Origin: Clostridiales bacterium
GTDB lineage: Bacteria > Bacillota > Clostridia > Peptostreptococcales > Anaerovoracaceae
DNA: 10,116 bases
Direction: 5' to 3'
Assembly: GCA_009778945.1 (NCBI GenBank)
Contig: WRFF01000051.1
Coordinates: 1-10,116 of the forward strand
The notes under the pieces were generated by a model. That model saw only the letters and a program-made list of their open reading frames with translations. It made no database searches and was not told the DNA's origin. Numbering within the stretch: position 1 is the stretch's first letter; the number at the start of each line of letters is the position of its first letter. The position numbers and the translations under genes were made by a program. Shown here piece by piece: positions 1 through 5,846 of the stretch.

Positions 1-158
1 CCCTCGTTTTTCGGCTTATTTCGCAAATAATTCATCCACAACCGCCATTTTGTGCTATTTTTTCGATGATTTTGTGCACAGCCGGATTAAAAAATATAAG
101 CCAAGCCCCGAAGGCGGCGTCAATCTCCCATAAACAATAAACAACAACGAATAATCAG
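1..158. other. Intergenic stretch, no gene recognised
   Basis: AT-rich and stop-rich in all frames on both strands, with no open frame that has a start and ribosome binding site. Visible structure is minor: a small AT hairpin TTATTT-CGC-AAATAA (16-30), and the 9-mer ATTTTGTGC present twice (47-55 and 69-77, 22 bp apart). It may be part of the same decayed insertion-sequence scar as the transposase remnant to its right, but nothing proves that. Confidence 0.6.
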
Positions 159-181
159 CCGTCAGCCCGGTAGGGTGACGG
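159..181. repeat. Hairpin next to the transposase remnant
   Basis: CCGTCA (159-164) pairs with TGACGG (176-181). CCC (166-168) pairs with GGG (173-175) inside it, leaving one unpaired G and a GGTA loop. The hairpin lies 14 nt past the stop of the minus-strand transposase remnant. No T-run follows on either strand, so it is not a convincing intrinsic terminator. It could be a structured end of the element or of an associated RNA. Confidence 0.45.
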
Positions 182-194
182 TCGAGGCCGCCCT

Positions 195-610
195 TCACGC
201 AGCCCGCACATCAGCACAGTCCTCGGCGGCCTCTTCTTCTCTTGGCAATTCCGATGAGGCCAGCATCGAAGCAGACAAAGCTGCTTTTTTCTCCTCTGCA
301 AATGACTCACGATATTCTGTCACATCAAAATACAGTTTGCCTGTGCTCCAGGCCTCATTTTGTTCAAGCAGGACGGCGCCGACGAATATCCCCTCACTCT
401 TTAACGTTTCCAAAAGTGGCAGGTGATACGCTCCCGTTGCCTCCATCACCACGCGTGCCTCGCCTTCTAACGATCCGATCCTGTCAATAAGCTCCCTGAT
501 AGACTGTTCGGTATGCATTACTTCATACGGGGACGCGACAACTTTACCGTATGGCCTCAGCATGCACACCATGCTTTTTCCTTTGATACGTCAATTCCGA
601 TGCTTATCAT
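195..610 (-). pseudogene. IS110-family transposase remnant (frameshifted, truncated)
   Basis: IS110-family elements encode a DEDD (RuvC-like) transposase/recombinase. The original start is probably the ATG at 610-608, preceded by a full AAGGAGG (623-617, spacing 6). It reads MISIGIDVSK, the usual family N-terminus with the first acidic residue (D7). Near 584-575 the frame breaks. The expected Gly-Lys-Ser codons would be GGA AAA AGC, but one G appears to be missing, and homology resumes in another frame at 572 with MVCMLRPYGKVVASP. The second acidic residue is in VVMEATGAYHLP. After about GIFVGAV (near 375) family resemblance ends. The remaining roughly 60 residues, rich in Glu and Ala, are unrelated to the expected TDKxDA segment, so the last two acidic residues and the whole Tnp20-type C-terminal domain are missing. 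It cannot be active. Confidence 0.8.
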
Positions 611-731
611 TGCGTGCCTCCTTGTAATGCATTGAAATAGCTACTCAATTGGTTCCATCTGTGCTTATTGCGGTTCAGTTTGGCTCGTTACGCGAAAGCC
701 CATGCGGGTTTCAACCTGCTTAATCGAACGT

Positions 732-816
732 ATACAATAAGGGATGGCCGACAGTTTTAGCAACGGATGCGAAATCCACATTTCGGAACGCCGAACCAAT
801 TGTTCCCTTATTGTAT
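732..816. repeat. Perfect 13-bp inverted repeat, 85-bp unit
   Basis: ATACAATAAGGGA (732-744) is exactly matched by its reverse complement TCCCTTATTGTAT (804-816). The match does not extend in either direction. The 59-base interior contains a smaller hairpin TTCGG-AACG-CCGAA (782-795). Possible readings are a small non-autonomous element, the end structure of the neighbouring IS110 remnant, or a structured RNA. No flanking target duplication is visible. Confidence 0.6.
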
Positions 817-859
817 TCAAAAAATAAGCGCCGATGCTGATTACATGTTATAGTTTTCA

Positions 860-898
860 GTACCAACGCTTTTACGGTACCAAATTTCGGATAGTACC
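860..898 (+). promoter_or_regulatory. Three GTACC motifs at exact 17-bp spacing
   Basis: GTACC starts at 860, 877 and 894, two equal steps of 17 bp. The first two copies continue as GTACCAA. The array ends 42 bp before the molybdoenzyme start, so it is well placed for a regulator site, but no regulator is identified. Each motif is short, so chance is possible. Confidence 0.3.
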
Positions 899-939
899 CT
901 AAAAATAATACGATAAAAAATGCAAGGAGAAAAACAGCC

Positions 940-3114
940 ATGCCGGAAAAAATCAAGACCGCATGCAGGGCCTGCCACGGCGGATGCGGCGCGATCGTCA
1001 CGGTGGAAAATGAAAAAGTTGTCAAAATCGAGCCGGATCCGGACGCGCCGCTCAGCAAAGGGAGGCTGTGCCCCAAGGGGCTTGCGGGAATCGAGCTGCT
1101 CTACGACCCGAACCGGCTGAAATACCCCATGGAACGCGTGGGGGAGCGCGGCGAAGGCCAGTGGAAACGTATTTCGTGGGAAGCGGCGTATGACCGCATC
1201 ATCTCCGAGATCGAATGGGTAAGGCACGAGTACGGCATCGAATCGCTCGGCCTCGTTCAGGGGACGGGCAGGCATCATTTCAACCACCTTCCGAGGTTTG
1301 CGCATACGATCGGCGCCCCAAACTGGTTTGAACCCGGGACGGCGCAGTGTTTCTTCCCGCGCATCCTAAATTTCAACCTGACCTACGGCCGGCCGCTGGT
1401 CGTCGATTATTACAGCGACGTGAATCCGGAAATGATCCTTGTCTGGGGCACGAACCCGGTCGTATCGGGCGCCGACGGTGAGATCCAGTTCCTGGTCCGC
1501 GACGCCCTTCGGAAAGGCTCGAAGCTCATCGTGGTCGATCCCCGGAGGACGGAGCTCGCGGAACGGGCGGAAGCGTGGCTTCAGCTGCGCCCAGGCACGG
1601 ACTGCGCCCTGGCGATGGGAATGCTTCATGTGATCATAAACGAGGGGCTTTATGACAAGGATTTCGTCGAGAAATGGGTTTTCGGATTCGACAAGCTGCG
1701 GGAGCGGGTCCAGGAATACCCGCCGAAGAAGGTTGCCGAAATCACCTGGGTAAAGGAAGAAGATATCATTCGCGCCGCGCGGCTGTACGCGGCGGCAAGT
1801 TCCGCGTCGCTGGAAATAGGCTGCGCCATCGAACACTATCCGAACAGTTTTGACGCGGTCCGCTCCATTTTGTTTTTGCCCGGTTTGACGGGAAATTTCG
1901 ATACACCGGGCGGCTTCATCCAGGCGACGGAAATCCTGCCGGATATCGAAAACAGGCTGGACTATATCGAACCGGGCGTCGCCGAAAAAAGGCTGGGCGG
2001 AAAGAAGTTCCCGTTCCTGTCCGGGACGGACATCCCGTTCCCGTCGGCGCATATACCGGATATTTTCGAGGCCATACGCACCGAAAAGCCATATCCGATC
2101 AAGGCGCTGCTGCTGTTCGGGAACAACGGGCTGCTGAGTTTTGCCGACAGCAACAAGACGTATGAAACCCTGAAAAAGGTGGACTTTCTGTGCTGTATGG
2201 ATCTGTTTATGACGCCTACGGCGGAGCTGTGCGACCTCGTTCTCCCCGCGGCGAGCTGGCTTGAGCTTGACGAAGTGTTCAGCGTTCCGTATTTCGCAAA
2301 CGTCGCCGTTATGGCGCAGAAGAAAATAACGAGAGTGGGCGAATGCAAATCCGACGAGGAGGTGTTCTTTGAACTTTGCGAGCGCATGGGCTTGGACTAC
2401 GGCGGCAAGCGCGTTCAGGATATCTACGACGAACAGCTTCGCGGCATGGCCGAAAAATTTGAGGAGTACCGGGGCCTGGATTTCGAAAAACTTTGCGAGA
2501 TGAACTATATCAAGATACCGCCCAAGTACAGGCAGTATGAAAACGGCGGGCTGAAGACCCCGACAGGCAAGATGGAACTGTGGTCCACCGTCCTTGCGGA
2601 GAAGGGGATCGACCCTCTCCCCAAATTTGTCGAGCCGCCCGAAAGCCCGTACTCCACACCGGAAGTCTGCAAAGAATACCCGCTGGTCCTTCTGACCGGA
2701 GGCAGGGTCCCGTTTTTCTTCCATACGGAAAACAGGGGGCTTCCTTCCCTGCGGGGCCAGTCCAAATACCCGCGCGTCGAGATTCATCCCGAGACCGCAA
2801 AAGCGTACGGCATCGAGGACGGGGACTGGGTCTTCATCGAGAGCAAAAGAGGGCGTATCACACAAAAGGCCCTGGTCACGGACGGGATTGACCCGAGGGT
2901 GATCAACTGTCAGTCCGGCTGGTGGTACCCGGAGGACAAATCCCCCGAACACGGCTGGCGGGAATCGAACGCAAACCTTTTGACCTGCGCCGATCCGCCT
3001 TATGACAGGGTGCTCGGAACCTATCAGCTGCGGGCGCTGCTGTGCAGGATCCGTAAAAATGATGACAGGGGCATCGAAACCCGGTATGAGGAATCGTGTC
3101 AGAGAGACGTATAA
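940..3114 (+). CDS. Molybdopterin oxidoreductase-family enzyme, acetylene-hydratase-like branch
   Basis: A 724-residue Mo/W-bis-MGD enzyme of the DMSO-reductase superfamily. The N-terminal [4Fe-4S] site is C9-x2-C12-H-x2-C16 with C44 (CPKG). The metal-ligand position is filled by Cys137 (GTAQC, TGT codon, not Sec). Cofactor-binding landmarks are WGTNP (169-173), VVDPRR (198-203) and LRPGTD (216-221). A C-terminal dinucleotide-binding domain starts near residue 580 with YPLVLLTGGR. There is no Tat signal, so it is cytoplasmic. Length and the run VIINEGLYDKDFVEKW...ERVQEYP closely match acetylene hydratase as I recall that sequence. The residue after the second Cys is His13, however, where acetylene hydratase has its catalytic Asp13, so hydratase activity is unlikely. 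Other members of this superfamily include catechol dehydroxylases. No Fe-S or membrane subunit lies beside it. Start: ATG with AAGGAG 10 nt upstream. Family is certain, substrate unknown. Confidence 0.93.
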   Translation: MPEKIKTACRACHGGCGAIVTVENEKVVKIEPDPDAPLSKGRLCPKGLAGIELLYDPNRLKYPMERVGERGEGQWKRISWEAAYDRIISEIEWVRHEYGIESLGLVQGTGRHHFNHLPRFAHTIGAPNWFEPGTAQCFFPRILNFNLTYGRPLVVDYYSDVNPEMILVWGTNPVVSGADGEIQFLVRDALRKGSKLIVVDPRRTELAERAEAWLQLRPGTDCALAMGMLHVIINEGLYDKDFVEKWVFGFDKLRERVQEYPPKKVAEITWVKEEDIIRAARLYAAASSASLEIGCAIEHYPNSFDAVRSILFLPGLTGNFDTPGGFIQATEILPDIENRLDYIEPGVAEKRLGGKKFPFLSGTDIPFPSAHIPDIFEAIRTEKPYPIKALLLFGNNGLLSFADSNKTYETLKKVDFLCCMDLFMTPTAELCDLVLPAASWLELDEVFSVPYFANVAVMAQKKITRVGECKSDEEVFFELCERMGLDYGGKRVQDIYDEQLRGMAEKFEEYRGLDFEKLCEMNYIKIPPKYRQYENGGLKTPTGKMELWSTVLAEKGIDPLPKFVEPPESPYSTPEVCKEYPLVLLTGGRVPFFFHTENRGLPSLRGQSKYPRVEIHPETAKAYGIEDGDWVFIESKRGRITQKALVTDGIDPRVINCQSGWWYPEDKSPEHGWRESNANLLTCADPPYDRVLGTYQLRALLCRIRKNDDRGIETRYEESCQRDV

Positions 3115-3149
3115 TTTGACACGTTATACGTCCCTTTAATATCTTTTTT
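3106..3149 (+). terminator. Stop-codon hairpin, weak terminator candidate
   Basis: GACGTATAA (3106-3114), which includes the TAA stop of the molybdoenzyme gene, pairs perfectly with TTATACGTC (3124-3132) around a 9-nt loop. A T6 run follows only at 3144-3149, about 11 nt after the stem. The distance and the AT-rich stem make it a poor intrinsic terminator, though it may end or protect the transcript before the next promoter. Confidence 0.35.
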
Positions 3150-3157
3150 CGGCAAAG

Positions 3158-3189
3158 CGCTTGACAGGGGATTGTCAAGCGTTTATACT
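3158..3189 (+). promoter_or_regulatory. Sigma-A-type promoter of the marR-exporter operon with embedded palindrome
   Basis: TTGACA (3161-3166) and TATACT (3184-3189) are separated by exactly 17 bp, a near-consensus housekeeping promoter. A perfect 9-bp inverted repeat, CGCTTGACA (3158-3166) and TGTCAAGCG (3173-3181), covers the -35 box and most of the spacer. A protein bound there would exclude RNA polymerase. Transcription would start near 3195-3198, just before the marR start codon. Confidence 0.8.
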
Positions 3190-3203
3190 GTTCACTTGTG
3201 AAC
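3190..3203 (+). promoter_or_regulatory. Probable MarR operator GTTCAC-TT-GTGAAC
   Basis: A palindrome with 6-bp arms and 2-bp centre begins immediately after the -10 hexamer and covers the expected transcription start. Position and symmetry fit an autoregulatory site for the dimeric MarR protein encoded next. Its sequence is unrelated to the palindrome on the -35 box, so two different factors or two site classes are possible. Confidence 0.6.
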
Positions 3204-3212
3204 GGTTTAGGG

Positions 3213-3737
3213 ATGAACGGTAAAGATCGGGATGAACTGAAGAGGGAAATGATGCGCGCGATGTTCCGCTTTCGCGGCATGGGGCTGCGTCATCACGGCG
3301 GCCGGTTCGGCCGCACGCATTATGATGGGCCTGACGGGACAGCGAGTCTTACCATGGCCGAACTGGCTTTTCTGAAAAGCCTTTCGCGTGCGGAACGGGA
3401 CGCGCAGACACGGTATCCCGGGCTTTCCGAAATGCGCGATTACCTTTCGGTCAGCAAGGCAGGCATGTCGCAAATGCTCAGCGGGCTGGAGCAGAAGGGC
3501 TTTGTGACGCGCGAGATCGATCCCGAAAACCGCAGAAAGATCCTCGTTCATCTAACACTGCGGGGAGAGGGACTGCTGTCGGCGCATCACCGCGATTTCG
3601 ACCGGAATTTAGACGAGGTGATTACGCGTTTCGGCGAGGAGGATACACGTGAGTTGGTCCGTCTGATCGATAAATTGGCGGTCACGCTCGAAGACATATA
3701 TAGTGAGGCGGAGCAAGCACGCTCCGGGAAAGGATAA
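3213..3737 (+). CDS. MarR-family transcriptional regulator
   Basis: A winged-helix dimeric repressor, about 174 residues from the ATG at 3213. The N-terminal helix (ELKREMMRAMFRF) would help dimerise. The DNA-binding core is LSEMRDYLSVSKAGMSQMLSGLEQKGFVTR (about 71-100), followed by a wing (DPENRRKILVHLT) and a C-terminal dimerisation helix pair (about 125-165). MarR proteins next to ABC exporters usually repress the operon and release it on binding a small ligand; the two palindromes in the promoter support autoregulation. The start is uncertain. GTG 3198 would be almost leaderless given the predicted transcription start, ATG 3213 has only a weak AGGG directly before it, and ATG 3252 has AGAGGG five bases upstream. 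The stop lies 6 nt before the next gene and the RBS of that gene overlaps the end of marR, implying translational coupling. Confidence 0.9.
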   Translation: MNGKDRDELKREMMRAMFRFRGMGLRHHGGRFGRTHYDGPDGTASLTMAELAFLKSLSRAERDAQTRYPGLSEMRDYLSVSKAGMSQMLSGLEQKGFVTREIDPENRRKILVHLTLRGEGLLSAHHRDFDRNLDEVITRFGEEDTRELVRLIDKLAVTLEDIYSEAEQARSGKG

Positions 3738-3743
3738 AATCCG

Positions 3744-5846
3744 TTGAAATTTTTATCATTATTAGGCAGAAGCAAAAAGACACTGCCTATTGTTCTTATC
3801 ATCCTGTGTCTGCTTGCCGGGCAGGCGTATTGCGAGCTCATGCTTCCGAATTATATGAGCAATGTCGTCAACGTCGGCATTATGCAGGGAGGCGTTGAAA
3901 CAGCCGTACCGCAGGAGATCCGCGAAACGACGATGCAGGGGCTTAGCATGATGATGTCGAAGGAAGACCAGCAATTTGTGGCGGGCCTCTATAAGGCGGA
4001 TCCCGTGCGGAAGGGCGTCCTGAAACTTTCCGGCGACCTCGGGGCAACGAAGGCGGACCAGGAGGCTACGATGACCAAGCTGGACACGATCTTCACAGAC
4101 GCGATTGTCGCCGCATTGGCGGCGCAGGGGACGAAGATCCCCAACCAGCTGGATACGATGAGGACGTCGGCCGCGGTTGCGTTCGTCCAGGCGGAATACA
4201 AAGCGATCGGCGTTGATATGCAGGCGGTCCAGAATGCCTATATGAAGCCGACGGCGACAAGCATGATCCTCTTCGCCTCCGGTTCGGCGATCGCGGCAAT
4301 TCTCGTCGGCTTGCTCGCGAGCCTTACGGCGGCCGGCATCGGGCGCGGCCTTCGCCGCGATTCCTTTACTCAAGTCATGCGGTTTTCAGGAGTTGAGATG
4401 GAGCATTTCAGCCCTGCGTCTTTAATCACGCGCAGCACAAACGATATCCAGCAGATCCAGATGACTATGACGATGTTCCTGCGGATGGTGCTCTATGCGC
4501 CTGTGATGGCGGTCGGCGGCATCCTCATGGTGGGGCGCACGGATACGGGGCTTTCCTGGATCATCGTCGTCGCGGTTGTCATTCTGGCCGCGGTTATCGG
4601 GGTTCTGCTCGGCCTTACAATGCCGAAATTCCAGAGGATGCAGCCGCTCATTGACGACGTCAATCTCGTCAGCCGCGAGATCCTCACGGGGCTCCCCGTG
4701 ATTCGGGCGTTCTGCCGCGAAGATTCGGAACGGGAGCGTTTCGACAAAGCCAATACGGCGCTGTACAAGACGCAGCTCTTCACAAACCGGGCGATGGTGA
4801 TGTTCTTCCCTCTGATCATGGTCATTATGAATATCGTGACGGTGGGTATCGTCTGGTTCGGCGGCCACAATATCGACGCGGGCGTCATGAAGGTCGGCGA
4901 CCTGATGGCCTTTATCTCCTATACGATGTTCATTGTCATGAGCTTCATGATGCTGAGCATGATCATGGTCATGCTGCCGCGCGCGGCCGTCGCCGCGGGC
5001 CGGGTGCTTGACGTGATCCATACGAAGAGCAGCCTCTCGGACAAGCCGGCGGAAGCGCTGCGGGATGAAGAATTCCTTGCGCATATGAAAGAGCCGAATG
5101 GCGGGCGTATCGTCTTCGACGATGTGAATTTCCGTTTCCACGACGCGGAGGAGGATACGCTTCTGGATGTCAGCTTTACGGCGGAACCGGGGCAGACCAC
5201 CGCGATCATCGGCGGGACCGGCAGCGGCAAATCCACGCTGGTGCAGCTTGTCCCCCGGCTTTTCGACGTGACGAAGGGCAGCGTCACCATCGACGGGATC
5301 GACGTCCGGGATGTGTCGCAGCATACGCTGCGCTCGTCCATGGGCTTCGTGCCGCAGAAGGGCATGCTGTTCTCTGGCACGATCGAGAGCAATTTGAAAT
5401 ACGCGGGGCCGCAGGTCACGGACGAGGATATACGGCAGGCGTCGGAAATCGCACAGGCGGCGTCCTTCATCGAGGAAAAAGAAGATGGGTTTGAAAGCCC
5501 TGTCGCACAGGGCGGATCCAATGTTTCCGGCGGTCAGCGCCAGCGGCTCGCGATCGCGCGGGCGCTCGCGGAAAAGCCGAAGATTTTGGTCTTCGACGAC
5601 AGTTTTTCGGCGCTTGATTTCAAGACCGACGCGAATCTGCGGCGTGCGCTCGCGAAAGACGCGAGCGATACGACAATCCTTATCGTCGCGCAGCGCATCG
5701 CGACGATCCTGCGCGCAAACAAGATCATCGTCTTGGATGAAGGGCGGATCGTTGGGGAGGGGACGCATCAGGAACTGATGCAATCCTGCGAGCTGTATCA
5801 GGATATCGCGAGATCCCAGTTGAGTGAAGAGGAGCTTTGCGCATGA
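3744..5846 (+). CDS. ABC exporter half-transporter with extracytoplasmic domain (degenerate-site subunit)
   Basis: A 700-residue type IV ABC exporter subunit, membrane domain followed by ATPase. Start is TTG with AAAGGA 9 nt upstream. TM1 is about 14-36. Residues about 40-168 form an exceptionally long loop between TM1 and TM2, predicted outside the membrane; the usual loop is short. TM2 is about 170-196 and TM3-6 lie between 248 and 410. In the ATPase domain, Walker A is GGTGSGKST (490-498) and the signature VSGGQ (594-598) is intact. Walker B is ILVFDD, with Asp619 in place of the catalytic Glu, and the switch His is Gln650 (VAQR). This is the pattern of the non-catalytic member of heterodimeric exporters such as TM287/288 or BmrCD. 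The partner is the next gene. Substrate unknown; drug, lipid or peptide export are all possible. The extra domain might gate or present substrate. Confidence 0.93.
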   Translation: MKFLSLLGRSKKTLPIVLIILCLLAGQAYCELMLPNYMSNVVNVGIMQGGVETAVPQEIRETTMQGLSMMMSKEDQQFVAGLYKADPVRKGVLKLSGDLGATKADQEATMTKLDTIFTDAIVAALAAQGTKIPNQLDTMRTSAAVAFVQAEYKAIGVDMQAVQNAYMKPTATSMILFASGSAIAAILVGLLASLTAAGIGRGLRRDSFTQVMRFSGVEMEHFSPASLITRSTNDIQQIQMTMTMFLRMVLYAPVMAVGGILMVGRTDTGLSWIIVVAVVILAAVIGVLLGLTMPKFQRMQPLIDDVNLVSREILTGLPVIRAFCREDSERERFDKANTALYKTQLFTNRAMVMFFPLIMVIMNIVTVGIVWFGGHNIDAGVMKVGDLMAFISYTMFIVMSFMMLSMIMVMLPRAAVAAGRVLDVIHTKSSLSDKPAEALRDEEFLAHMKEPNGGRIVFDDVNFRFHDAEEDTLLDVSFTAEPGQTTAIIGGTGSGKSTLVQLVPRLFDVTKGSVTIDGIDVRDVSQHTLRSSMGFVPQKGMLFSGTIESNLKYAGPQVTDEDIRQASEIAQAASFIEEKEDGFESPVAQGGSNVSGGQRQRLAIARALAEKPKILVFDDSFSALDFKTDANLRRALAKDASDTTILIVAQRIATILRANKIIVLDEGRIVGEGTHQELMQSCELYQDIARSQLSEEELCA

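Larger units (their letters stand above)
611..939. other. Non-coding gap between IS remnant and molybdoenzyme gene
   Basis: About 330 bases without a credible gene. Left to right it holds the RBS of the minus-strand transposase (617-623), a bulged hairpin GAAA-g-CCC/GGG-TTTC (695-713), a 13-bp inverted repeat with 59 bases between arms (732-816), three GTACC motifs at 17-bp spacing (860-898), and the RBS of the next gene (924-929). The part just upstream of the transposase is where IS110-group elements encode their bridge RNA, so degraded bridge-RNA sequence may survive here. I found no convincing -35/-10 pair for the downstream gene; TATAGT at 849-854 is only an isolated -10-like hexamer. 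Confidence 0.6.

Noticed and set aside
30..42. DnaA-box-like TCATCCACA
   Set aside because: One imperfect copy only, with no cluster or AT-rich unwinding region and no dnaA or dnaN gene nearby.
841..1305. Minus-strand open frame across the molybdoenzyme start
   Set aside because: Antisense to the Fe-S motif region, no RBS or known domain.
1348..1350. Possible selenocysteine at the metal-ligand position
   Set aside because: The codon is TGT (Cys), not TGA, so no recoding is needed.
1366..2952. 528-codon minus-strand open frame opposite the molybdoenzyme
   Set aside because: It is antisense to a gene with clear family motifs, has no recognisable domain and is rich in Arg/His/Pro as expected of the reverse of GC-rich codons.
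3106..3132. Standard intrinsic terminator
   Set aside because: The stem is AT-rich and the T-run begins about 11 nt after it; kept only as a weak candidate.
4422..5783. 453-codon minus-strand open frame opposite the exporter
   Set aside because: Same antisense artefact, Arg/His/Asp-rich, no domain; the plus strand encodes a complete ABC subunit.
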